From Pipra filicauda (lineage: Eukaryota > Chordata > Aves > Passeriformes > Pipridae), in NCBI RefSeq assembly GCF_003945595.2, contig NW_024104284.1, positions 2,231,377-2,295,376 of the forward strand: a stretch of DNA of 64,000 nt. Reading direction: 5' to 3'. This document shows positions 29,946 to 41,700 of this stretch, in pieces; positions within the stretch are counted from its first letter, which is position 1, and every line of letters starts with the position of its first letter. A program made the translations under genes and the position numbers. Under the pieces are notes generated by a model. That model saw only the letters and a list, made by a program, of their open reading frames with translations. It did not search any database and was not told where the DNA came from.

Positions 29946-32324
29946 ATTTTCTCTTTCCATATTATAGAGGTAAAAACCAAAGAGTTATGAAAATAATTAC
30001 TATCTATGTTCAGGACCTAATTTTCTGGGTTCAGGTTTTTATAATTAAGGGACACTCACAGATTAGCTCAGTGCATTTTAAGGATTAAACAGCAGTGAAA
30101 TTTCACTCATTAAAATTCAGTGTTTTATTTAGATAGCATATAAGCAGAGATCTGATAGAACAGCATTAGGATCTGGTCAGAAAACAATGGCCGGCATGGT
30201 CTGTAGCAAGGGTTGTGCAAGTTTCTGAGTAAAATGCAGGACCTCCAGCCTCAGACTATTATGAGTGATTTACACATAATTCTCCTCCAAGATTTGTCTA
30301 CACAGCACAAAGCGGTGCCACCCCAACAAGATCCTGGCAATAACTCTAAATGAGCCTGCTCATTTATTGGGAAAAGCATACAGCGCTGCCAGCTTTTCTC
30401 CCGGGTAACTACATACACCTAAGATAAATCATGTATACCCAGCTCAGGAATCCCAAACACAGCACTCCACTGTGCTGTGAGGGCAGGGCACGAATACTCC
30501 TTCTGTAAAATGCAAAGTGCATCCCGGGCATCAAAATAAAGAAATCAATTCTAGAAGTAAATTTTTCTGCAAGCACATGCCATGGATTTACTCACACATA
30601 TATGATTACATGTTCCATATTCACAAGATGGAACTGTATGTTCTTTTTACAGATTGTTTCAGTCAGGAACAAGCTGCATGGTATGAGTACGTATGGAGGG
30701 GTACAACTAAACTGGCATGTGTATATAGAAATGTATGTGAAGATCTAAAACCATTTGACAACTATGTTAAATTTGGCTCTTGTTTTTAATATTTTAAATT
30801 ACTGAAGAGATGCAAATATTTTCATGGGCATTTATAGCTGCACATAAAGGAAGACATAAGATGAATGTTTACAATGTTACAACTGAATGTGGAATGGCAT
30901 AGCCAGAATTCTTAACTTCGCATGTTATTTTATAAAGGAAAGACTAAATTACACTGCATAAATCTGCATGAGAAATTACATTTAAGGTTACTTCTATCAT
31001 AATGCTGCTCCAAAAGCAGGAAATTTCCCATATTTTTCATATTTATATAAAGATATCTCTTCTATCTACCTTTACTATAACACACTTTCCTACTTGAAAG
31101 TGTTCTGATAGAAACTGCAAAAAATACTGGAAGATTAATCTTGCAATAAATTACTTTAAACCACTAGATCAATATGCAGTTTTGGATAATAGCCGCAGTT
31201 AAACTGCATAAATTATTCTGTAAATACAATGTCCCTAACATTCAAGAGCTGCCTTCAGCAGGCACTTCTGAATTTGAACATCTGTCCTTCTGCATGAACA
31301 AGGGCTAGGGTTTACTGAGTCACAGCTGAGGAAGGTGAGAGACCTGTTGTACGTACCTAGTACTTAAGCTTAACTATTATATACCAAAGTACTGTTAGAA
31401 ACAAGCTAACTGCACTAACAAGAGTCTGAGGGCAGCAAAAATAAAGGTTACTATTTTCACACACTGCTGCTTAGATGTTCACAGTTTGAAACACAACTTC
31501 TGTCGGGACAAACACTTTCTTTCTTGAACATTTAATAACTTACAAAAATAATACAAATTACCAAAAGAAAGAAGTCATCTGTGACACTAGAGTTCAGGTT
31601 TCCAAACTAAAAACTATTCTGAGTCAAAGCATCAGCAGGAGCCTTAGAATGCTAGACAGAAATAAACTAGGTAATAAAATGCCATTATGTTCAGCAGTGC
31701 ACAAATCTTTTGGATTGACAAGCTTGGACTATTTTGTTAGAACAAAGGATGGTATTCCTTTAAATCTGCCCCTTAAGGGGAGAGGACCCAATTTAGTCCT
31801 GAATTTACAGAATAGTTTCCAAGATTTCATACAGGCTGCTCTGGATTTACAGTCACAAGAAAACTAGAATGGGCTCAGAGATCAGATGTTAAAACAGTAA
31901 TTTTGATTTGGACAAGAGTCGCATGAAACAGTTTGCTTCCTTTAGCATCCTGGTAAAAAACTGTCTTTTCCATATTGGTCTTTACTCTTCCTTTATATGT
32001 GGTTCATCTACTGTTAGTCATGTCAACTACTACAGGAAAAAAATGAAACAATCCAGTTTGTGGTTCAAGTCTGTTTCACGAATATTTAATGGTGAAGAAA
32101 TACTTCTGGCACAGAAATAAATTGAATATACTTGCTCATGTCAACCATTTTCTCAAAGCCAATTTTAGGAACTTTCACCATATAAGATTCCAGTACTTAA
32201 AAGCATGAATCCTTGTATTATCCACAGAGCTTTCCTAAGAAATAATAGATCAGTCTCTTAAGAGACAGAGCACCATAAGAGAGATTCCAAATGCCACTTT
32301 TCTTTCTTACTACCTGCTTTACAA

Positions 32325-32389
32325 TCCCCCTTCTTTTTCTTTTTTTTTTTCCTTTTCCTTTTTTCTCTTTCTTTTTCTTTTTTCTTTTT
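32325..32389 (+). repeat. Polypyrimidine tract (T/C only)
   Basis: Nearly uninterrupted T and C from 32325 to 32389. On the minus strand it produces lysine- and glutamate-rich frames that are artefacts of composition, not proteins. Confidence 0.9.
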
Positions 32390-33426
32390 GTGTGAGGGTA
32401 GAACAGGAGTACAGTAAAAACAAAAAAATAAAATTGGGGGAAAGTCTCTTACAAAAAGTAGAAACATAGACACAAAACCCAAGACCGAGCTGAAAAAAAA
32501 GATCGTCCCAGATGAAATAATAAGACATACAATAAAAAAAAAAAATTAAAAAATTAGAAAAAAAGCATTGAATCAAACTGTTTCCTGCAATGCTGGAGTT
32601 CCTTGATGTAGTGCGATTACTAAATATAGTATTTTACTAATCTCAGCAGGGCGCTGGCTAACTGCATGCCCGTCAGATGTTTTTAACGGCCACCCCCTGT
32701 GGAACAAATCTAAGGAGCGCATGAAAAACACCCACATTTAAAAAAGCCCCCTTGCTAGATCATTAAGGAAAGATAAAGGCCTGTACATTCGGATGTGATA
32801 TATAACACAATCATTGTGTCAAGAAAACATATGTTTGATTAGTGCACCTCAGGTTCATTAATCGCTGTGTCTGCTTCACAGCAGTGGGCAGAGTTTCCAC
32901 TGTAGCTACTGCACCAAAGGGTAAAGACACTTGGTAGCTTGAAGACTGACAGTTCAGCAGTAAATCTTGAGCTATTCCAACATGCCTCTCTTACACAGTT
33001 TGAATAGGAGCTGTATTGTAGCCTTAAATCTTCATTAAAATACAGTCCTAGGGTTTAGACTAAGAAACAAACCATTACTGCACCATAAATAGGGAACAAG
33101 CAGACAAGGCATTGTCACAGGTTACTGTGGCAGTATTTTATGTTCCTGACTACAGCAAAGCAGACACTTGACATCTATAAAAACAAGCAAAGTACAAATA
33201 AGAGCAAAAAAACTTACTTGATGCAGTTCCCAAAAGGAATATATAAAATATCTGGTAAATGCAAAGCAAGTTTATCATCTGAGCCAAAGAAGCTTGTATG
33301 TCCTTTTTTTCAAGCTATTTAGATATCCCCTGAATTCAGAGCTCCTTTTCCTGTGATTCTGCAGATCTGGGAAGTCTGGTCATATATTATGCGTTGTCAA
33401 GCAAAGGAGACCCAGCTCTGTCTTAC

Positions 33427-33707
33427 CTCTGGGTGTGATGTTTGGTTTCACTAAAGAGAAAATCAGCTAACACCACTGCCATCATAGCAGCATAGAGGAT
33501 AATCAGTACAGTAAGGTGCTTACTGTCCTCCTTCCATCTGTTAAGTCTCAACCCAGGTCTGTATTTATAAAGACAGTGTCCCTCTGGAGCACATGCAAAC
33601 TGAGCAACCACATTTACAACGTCTGGCATCGAGAGATGCAGAGACCTTTGCAAACCTATCAGTTTGTCTGATAAGGAAGCTGAAATCAGGAGACGGGACG
33701 TGACTTT
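33427..33707 (-). other. Exon-like open stretch with possible membrane segment, unconfirmed
   Basis: Seen: on the minus strand a T-rich run ending TTTTTATAG is followed by 281 bases open in one frame, then AGAG and a GTAAGA donor. The frame contains basic and charged residues (RLNRWKEDSKH) followed by about 20 hydrophobic residues (LTVLIILYAAMMAVVLADF). I recognise no family, and the stretch does not resemble Staufen. A 94-codon open stretch with flanking AG and GT can arise by chance in 64 kb, so this is only a candidate alternative or nested exon. Confidence 0.15.
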
Positions 33708-36403
33708 CTATAAAAAAAATAAAAATAAATCAGGCTTACATTGAAAACTACCTGGCTCCCCTGTTCATTTCCTCTGTTCTATAACAAAGATAAGTATTTT
33801 TTTGTTGACATAGGAGAGAGTAGCTTAAGTACAGTGAGTTTAAACACTGAATACAACCCTTCCCCTAAGTGAATAAGAAAATCATGAAAAAAATTAATAA
33901 ATTAATTATTCAGAAATTAACACACTGTAAAGAACTACAGAATAATGTAAGCTATAGCTGACGTGGTTTTTGCAGAAACAACTTGTCTGCCATACACCTA
34001 TAATTATTCAGGTAAAGACTGTATTTCCAGGGAGAGGAGTTTTAATTAATTTTATAATTCTCAGTCAAAGGAAACGTGAAAAAACTGGCAACCCTGAGAT
34101 CTCCTATTTTCATCACATGGCTAAAAAGTAGGAGGGAAGTGAGAGATTCTGTGTTCTGCTAATAACATACACAGAGGACAAGCATGGTATGGAGTATTTG
34201 TGGAGGAGCCTGTGTCTTATCAATCTGAACAACTGACTGAGAGAGGAACTTGGTTAGTTTGGAGAGAGAAAATTGCTTTGGTTTAAAATAACTTTCTAGC
34301 AACAGCATGAATGGAAATGTTCTCAGGAACACACTTGTTCAGGATGAAGGTTGTCACTGAAGTGAAAAGCGAAGCAAGCATTAATGATTCTCTGTTTACA
34401 AACTGCATGTGAAAGCCTTGAACGCTGTGTTAATGAAGAGGGAACAGCATTACTGTGAAACCGTGAATAGAAAATCAGCTGCCTGAGTTTGCTCAGAAGT
34501 CTGATGCTGGTACAGACACTGATGTTGTGCATTAACCTAGAAATAGGGCAGTATGCTTAAAGAACCACCCTATAATTAAAACAAGAAACAACCACTTCAC
34601 TTCTGAAAATTACCCTGCTACCAAAACCTGGCCAGAGAAACCCAATACAGCTTCCAACTCTGAACGAGACTGAAAGAGATGACAGCCAAAAAACCCCCTT
34701 TTCTGAAAGTCTCAGCTTCAATCACAGAGAGGGGAATAAACTGCAACTTGTCTCTTTTCTCCTTCTTCACCTTTTCTTGTTGCTTCTCTTTTTAAAGGAT
34801 TTTGCCTGAGAGCTGAGTTCCCTTAGTATAATTAAAGCTAAACCCCAGTCTGCTATGAATTCACCACTGCACCTTCACATTTTTGCCAACTGAAACTTCC
34901 AGTCTTTCAAAGTTTGGGCTCTATTCCAAGGCTAAGCCCACAGCTAAGTTATCAAGTCACATTAGGATTTACTGAGAAAGATTTTGGCAGAGAACACAGC
35001 CCGGTGTGTTTAGTGCTGGCTGCAGTATTTTGAGAGATCCTGATAGCTTTTAAACTTTCTCATACATAAACCCCTTAAATTCTAAAATTGGATATGGAAA
35101 TATAACTCACATTTTTTCCACAGACCGAGTTACATGAAGGGGTATGTGGGAGGATTTCGAATTATTATTTGTAAGATGCCAAGCAGAAAAGCTAAAATGT
35201 TACCAAGGTGACAATCACACCACACCTGGGGACCCACACAACACTATTAGCCAGTTATTCTGTTTACCTTCTTTCCTTTTAGAAACTGAAACAAAAAAAA
35301 GAGGCACCTGGCTGTTTCTGGAGGCAAGAAGAACAAAACTTTAGCAGTTCTTGAATAGAGGGCCTCTTTGCTGGTAAGAAAGAGAAAGGCAACGATAGCC
35401 AGAACAGAAGAAAGCTAGTTTAGACAGATTTCTGGACGGAAGCCAAGTAGTTGGAGACCTTGTGCTAGATTTGCATTTGTTTTCCTAATTCTACATGCTC
35501 ATGAGTTAATTCAGAAACACTTTTCCTGCACCAAATATTACCTCCTACGGTATGCTCTGAGAACAAATATGCTATATTTCCATACTTGTACACCTTTCCT
35601 CATGGAAACTCACATGAGAATGATTCTTATGGTTATTTTTTCTCAGAATGGTACCACTATTTTGACTTCGAGGTCAAAAATAGGATAATATGAACTAGAT
35701 GATCCATAGTCCACAGAAACATTTCCAAAATAGATGAAAAGTATAAAACCACTTCTTGTAGATCTACCCTGAGTCACTGCCATCAACTGTGGTACTGCTT
35801 ACCTTCCCTCAGAACTCAAGTGATTAAGACCCTATAAACCAGAGTGCAACAAAGTTCAGGTGCTTTGATTTTTACATGAAGAGGAACAAGAACAATTCTT
35901 ACTATCACCTTGTTCTGTTTTATCTCTCCCTCTATTTCACATTCCCAACATGTTTTCTTTCTTTTGGCTAGTCATGTATAAATCAGGGTTTGGAAACCTT
36001 GAAGTCCTTTCCTATATAACACAGCCATTTGAGAACTTGATTTTTAGTGCAGCAGGACACCTGCAAGTTTCTGAGAGCCAGGTAAGGACTTTCAACTAAC
36101 AGGTACCCTGGAGTTCCATGAATCAGAAATGTCCCTAAAATTGTCAATAAAATCCTCACTGACCTGCTGCCATTCCTTGGAGGAAACTTCTTTCCCTGTA
36201 AATACAACAAAAAATAGTAGTTGTGTTGAATAAATAGCTAAGCTTTGTAGAAAATAACCTGATAAGAAGGTGTAAGTTCTCTTCTGAGCACAATGACTGT
36301 AAGTTGTGCTTACAGTCACTGTAAGGATAAAGGTAGCTCTCCTATTTCCTGACTTCTGCCCAGTGTCACACAGCTGTAAAGATTTCACTGAAGAATAAAA
36401 AGA

Positions 36404-36996
36404 TGTACCAGTTTTGACTGGGATGGAGCTTGTTCATAGTAGCTGTTTTAGTGCTATGTTTTGGCTTTGTGACCAAAAGAGCATGGGTAACACACTGATA
36501 TTTCAGCTATTGCTGAGCAGTGCTCACACAGCATCAAGGGCTTTTTTGCTTCTCACACTACCCCACCAGCAAGGAAGCTGGAGATGGGTAAGAAGCTGGG
36601 AGCAGACACAGCTGGGACAGCTGACCCCAGCTGAGCAAAGGAATATCCCATACCATATGGCATCATGCTCAGCATAGAAAGCTGGGGGAAGGAGGAAGGG
36701 GAGGGAAGAGGCATTCGGAGAGATGGCGTTTGTCTTCATAAGTCACTGTTACGTGCGATGGAGCCCTGCTTTCCTGGGGATGGCCGAACACCTGCCTGCC
36801 CATGGGAATTGGTGAATTAATTACTTGTTTTGCTTTACTTGCGCGTGTGACTTTTGCTTTCCTTATTAAACTGTCTTTATCTCAAACCCTGAGTTTTTGC
36901 ACTTTTACCCTTCTGGTTGTTCTCCCGCATCCCACTGGAGGGGAGTAAGAGAGCAGTTGCACGGAGTTGAGCTGCCCACCAGGGTTAACCCGTAAC
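36404..36996 (+). repeat. 5' LTR of the short LTR element
   Basis: It begins TGTACCAG and shares with the downstream LTR the blocks CTGGGATGGAGCT, TTTGTGACCAAAA, CACAGCTGGGACAGCTGACC and CTTTATCTCA. A polyadenylation-type ATTAAA lies at 36865-36870. The start is set by the pentamer duplication. The end is placed just before the PBS-like sequence and could shift by a few bases. Confidence 0.8.
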
Positions 36997-37005
36997 TGTC
37001 CCCTC

Positions 37006-37023
37006 TGGCACCTAGTGTGGGGC
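37006..37023 (+). other. PBS-like sequence after the 5' LTR
   Basis: TGGCACCTAGTGTGGGGC follows the LTR. As I recall the tRNA-Lys(1,2) type primer binding site it differs at 4 of 18 positions, all transitions. Placement immediately after an LTR supports the reading. Confidence 0.65.
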
Positions 37024-37339
37024 ATGAGGGGTTAGAGATAACAAAGGATTTGATCATAGTATGCTATATCAAATTTATATCTGTTTAGATATTAATTGTC
37101 AGGCTCCTGTGCTTGTCATGGGGCTTGCTTGCCTGGCTGTAGATTAGAAACTATTGCTCATTACTGGCTGCTTTTTGCTTCTGCTGTTTGCTTCTTCTGT
37201 TCTCCTTATCATCCTATTCTGCTCTGCCTGGGAACGTACTGATAACAAGAATGGGCTGGCAGATGGCCAGGGCAATGCTGCCATACCTGTGCTGGACAGG
37301 CTGGATCTCAAATTCACAGGACTGTGATTGTGGGTAAGT

Positions 37340-37540
37340 TCATGCTGGAGCAGGTACAACCAGAAACAGAGGTGGCCATGGAGTAGTCTGTGCCAGAGCA
37401 GGCACTCCCCTGCAGGGTCTGTGGCCTATGGGTACTGTCATTCTGGAGCAGCTACATCCCTAAGGAATGTAGAGAAGCCCACACTGGACCATATACTGCC
37501 CCAGTGGACTGTGGACCTGTGAATAATCCCAAGCTGGAAC
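37340..37540 (+). repeat. Three spaced copies of a CTGGAGCAG-type motif
   Basis: CATGCTGGAGCAGGTACA, CATTCTGGAGCAGCTACA and CCAAGCTGGAACAGGGGCA occur at roughly 90-100 base spacing in the internal region. They suggest an older short tandem array; no function can be assigned. Confidence 0.6.
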
Positions 37541-37576
37541 AGGGGCAAGGGGAAGAGTTCACTGCAATGAACTCTA

Positions 37577-37866
37577 TGGTCTGGTCCAAAGGGACAAGGG
37601 GTGAAGACTGTAATGTAAATACCTTTAAATTTTTGTAACCAAGGATTTGAGTTGCATGTTACAAAAATTACTGTAGCAGGAATCCCTTGTTGCTAGCCTG
37701 GTTAGGAGCAAAGGAAGCAAACCCTGTTGCTACAGCCTATTGTTAAATCCTACAACCTGGCCCAAAGGAACCTGGGGTGGAGACTGTAATGGAAATACCT
37801 TTAAATTGTTGTAACCCAGGATCTGAGTTGTGTTTTATAGGAATAACTATAACAGGAACCACCTGA
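37577..37866 (+). repeat. Tandem duplication, period about 176 bases, inside the short LTR element
   Basis: The block around CTGTAATGTAAATACCTTT (from 37608) recurs as CTGTAATGGAAATACCTTT (from 37784). Matching sequence continues through GTAAC, GGAT and TGAGTTG on one side and CCAAAGG on the other. The two copies have drifted apart, so the duplication is old. Confidence 0.75.
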
Positions 37867-38173
37867 ACCAAGAGAGGAAAAGCCTGACAAGAAGATGCGA
37901 AAAGTGCAGCAGTGACCCAACCTGAGCTGTCTTTCGTACTCAGCAACTCCATACAGCACACCACCTCTCCTGTCCAGAGTGACCACCATAACAGATTGAA
38001 TAAACATGGACTAAATGAACTCAATGGACATTTTGTGGACTTTTTAAAGGGGTGGTCCATAGACTAAGGGGATGATATCTGCGCATATATCACGGGATAG
38101 GAAAGAGTGGGTTGTTAATGAGGGAGTGTGGGACCTGAGCATGATGTCAATGGTATGGAATAAAGAGTGGAAA

Positions 38174-38742
38174 TTACATTGGTTCTGGCTGGGATGGAGC
38201 TAATTTTCTTCATAAAAGCACGTGTAGTACTAAAGTTTGGATTTGTGACCAAAACACTTGATAACACACTGACATTTTTGCTATTCCTAAGCAGAGCTTC
38301 CAAGTCAAGGCCTTTTCTGCTTCTCACACCACCTCACCAGTGAGCAGGCTGGGGGTGCACAAGCAGTTGGGAAGGGACACAGCTGGGACAGCTGACCCCA
38401 ACTGACCCAAGGGATATCCCAGACCTATGACATCCTGTTCAGTGATAAAAACTGCGGAAAGGTGGAAGGAGTGACATTTGGTGCTACAACATCCGTGTTC
38501 CCAAGTCACCACCACATATGATGGAGCCCCACTTTCAGGAGATGGCTGATCATCTGTCTGCCCGCGGGAAGTTGTGGTTGAATTCCTTGTTTTTCTTTGC
38601 TTGCACACACAGCCTTTGTCTTTATCTCAGCTCTCGAGTTTTATCACTCATGCCCTTTTGATTCTTTCCCTCATCCCACCAGGGGGGAGAGAGTGAGCAG
38701 CTGTGTGGAGCTTAAGCTGCCCACTGGAGTTAACCCACAACA
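38174..38742 (+). repeat. 3' LTR of the short LTR element
   Basis: It matches the 5' LTR along its length with many substitutions and small indels, and ends GTTAACCCACAACA directly before the AAAGT flank. The exact start is uncertain by a few bases because the first 15 bases are poorly conserved. Confidence 0.78.
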
Positions 38743-41700
38743 AAAGTCTATAGTAATTGGAACATCAGGCAATAGTTTGTTAATTGGTGAAAGTGCAAAC
38801 TTCCCATCAGAAAAAAACCCCACAGTTTCCAGAAGAGACAGAAACTGAGATAATGAGGACTTTGTCAACCATTTCTAAAGGTGTTTATACTCCCTGTGGG
38901 CAAGAGAAAAATATTGCTGTTGGGATTATTGTACTGGCCATTGAGCATGGCACAGTACAAACATACAGGAGGATAATACCCTCTGCCAAAGGCCAAGTTT
39001 CAATACTTTTGGTGATGACAGAGCACAACATCATTCTGCACATCGTTTGACAGAAACTGATCTGAACAATGAGCAGGTACAGTCCTAGTACACCTGACTA
39101 AGACCCAAGGCACTGGGACAGGAAACAAAAGCCTGAATCCACAGCTTGTTTTACAGAAGTAAGTATTGATAATACATGGCAGCACAGTCACTCAAGCTAT
39201 TTCAAGGGAATTAAAGAGTAAGAACTCATTATATTTTTCAATATAAATGTCATTATTTCTCTCTGCCCTTTGAGTGTTAACACTAAGGTGAATCAGCTGA
39301 TCATAGTTCCCTCTGGGCCTGACTGTACGCTACTGTTTCAGAACAATTTCACTAATATTTGCAGTCTGGTCAATCCTGCTGGAAAATAAGTCTCCAATGG
39401 CTTGGGGGGGGGGGGGGTTAGATGCACAGTTATACACATAGAATTACTGGGGGGCTTGACCCCAGATGTGGATGAAGCAGTATTTTCTTTAACAGCCTTA
39501 TTTCAAGTGTTCTCTAACACTATTCTACAAACATCTTCACTTTCTCATTTTTCCTGATTTTTGGAGATAGGATCTTCAAAGAACCATTCATCTAAAAACA
39601 TTTTGCTGACATAGCTTTCAAATCTGTATAACATTAATGATGTCAAGACGCCTGATGCTATAATTTCAAAGGCTTCTCTTAATTATTGTTTGTTTTTTCT
39701 AATTTGAATGAGTGATGCGACTTTTGTACCCCTCAGAACTAGCCTATTTTCCACGATTACAATCTCAGCCCAACAGTGGCCACGAACTGTCTGCAGCCGA
39801 CACATCCAAGGACAGAACAGTATCACTTGGTGATACAAAAAGTATCACTTTTTGGATGATTTTACAGCTTTAAATTACTTGCAATTAGCATCCATAGTGC
39901 CTGAGTCAATTTTAAAAATGTTATTTAGGTGCTTTTTAAAATCTGACCTGCTCAGAGAAATTGTCGATTATGTACAGATCAGATCAAAACTATAACTCTT
40001 TCTTTGAAGTTCTCTGAGGGTTGAATTTCCCTGGAATTCTCCTCACATACCTCAGTAGTTAGATCCAAGCACTCCCAAATCCAACCTTCACAAAGTGTTT
40101 AGTTTTGTTTAAAGCCACTGCAGTGAAAGGTTTGAGTTCAGTGTCAACCCTAATATAAGTGTAGAAATTTAGTTTCAGCCTACCCCTGCCAACAATTCAA
40201 ACCCATGCCCTGAAATGTATGAGCCACAAGTAAACCTGACTCTAGAGCATCCAGCAGGACCTCTCCTGTACATGCAGTCACTTAGAAACATGTGCCATTG
40301 GGGAAATGAGAAATATTTAGAAATGCCAAACAATAAACTGTTAAGTGCATCAATTTATAAAATCGAACAGTTAACCACCAAAAAAGTGTGGAGAGGAAAA
40401 AAATAACTGTGTAACCATTGCAACCAAAGGAATACATCACATAGAAACTATATCCTGTGTGAGGTTTTGCTATGTAGCCACTACAGAGAAAAAGCTACGA
40501 TCTCCAAGCCCCGCCAATGCAGCAAGCCAAGTATGGCTGCAGCCATGCACTGGGACAGACTGTGGGCACTCACTCATGGCTTTTTATATTTTACAGTCTT
40601 TGCTTCATGGAAACTCCCAGTGGAATTTCCTACCGGACTACTTGCTAGTTACATTTTGCCTAAGTAAAAAGTGGAGGTTCAAGTTATTCATGTGCAAACA
40701 GCTTCTCTAAATGTTTCCATTTAAACGAACTCTCAGAATAATTTAATGCACTTAAACAGTCAGCAGAAACAACTGAAACTTTCCTAATCTGGTTACAAAA
40801 CAACGGCCAAAATATCACACAGTCATTTAAAAATAACAGTTTTACCAAAACTAAATTTTCCTTTAAACCATTTCTAGTCAAAGTCTGCAAAACAATTAAC
40901 TTGTAGATGATATTCATAAATATGAAGCAAGCACTAAAAATGCTTTATTCAGAGTTTGTAAAGGCTTGCTTTAAGTATTTGTGTTTAATTATCACTGGTA
41001 ATTTGAAGCTTGAGCTTTGAAAGTATCCAAGCTAAACACCTGTTTTTCAGTGCCACTGAGCTGCTACTTATCAATTACAAATATCTTTAGAATAATAACC
41101 ATAAAGAATAAAAATGCAATTTTTTAGTACTTAACTATATATTGGTCCCAATAACTCTTAATATTCAGGGCTTACAATAGAACATGGCTGAGATCATACA
41201 GAAACAGTTTAAAAGAATTAAGTAACCACATTTTAGAGATGTGTCTCCTGCAGCTAAAGTAATTCAAGAAAACCATTCAAATAAGCAAATAACATTGTTT
41301 ACATTTACAAATGAAACATCATATGAGTATTTATTGATTTTTTAAAAAATTCAAAAAATACATTGTAACAGAACAGAATGTATACGTTCTTCAATGAAAG
41401 ACAAAACTACGGTTATCATCTGGACCAGAATACAAATACATGCTAACAATTTAAAAATCATTTTGGGTCATTCAGGAAACATGAAACAAGCTAGCTGTTT
41501 GCAAATGCAGTAGTTATCTACTTAGTAAATAAGCCTGAGAAATTTAGCTTGCAAAGAAATTGGCTTTTAAACTCTTAAAGACAAAGAGCTTTCTAGGTTG
41601 AAATGGTGAAGAGACCTGTGTTGTGCACCTGACAGGCCACCGAGCCACTTCCCACAGAGATTCTATTCACTGCTCCACCTCGGCTCAGCCACCCATCAGC

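Larger units (their letters stand above)
29946..36403. other. Intronic stretch, no confirmed gene
   Basis: No exon could be confirmed. It contains a pyrimidine tract (32325-32389), a poly-A patch near 32533-32546, a complex patch at 32600-32900 that may be conserved non-coding DNA, an exon-like open stretch at 33427-33707 and a perfect short hairpin at 36294-36318. Confidence 0.5.
36404..38742 (+). mobile_element. Short ERVL-type LTR element, two diverged LTRs with about 1.2 kb internal region and no pol
   Basis: Two related LTRs in the same orientation (36404-36996 and about 38174-38742) enclose about 1.18 kb. Flanking pentamers AAAGA (left) and AAAGT (right) look like a 5-bp target duplication with one change. 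The internal part opens with a PBS-like sequence and contains tandem repeats, but no recognisable protease, reverse transcriptase or integrase. A 20-base stretch near its 3' end is identical to one in the larger provirus at 49432-49451. It is therefore a deleted or non-autonomous member of a related lineage. The two LTRs differ at roughly a quarter of positions by eye. Confidence 0.8.

Noticed and set aside
32258..32576. Lysine-rich minus-strand open frames
   Set aside because: They are produced by a T/C-only tract and have no coding character.
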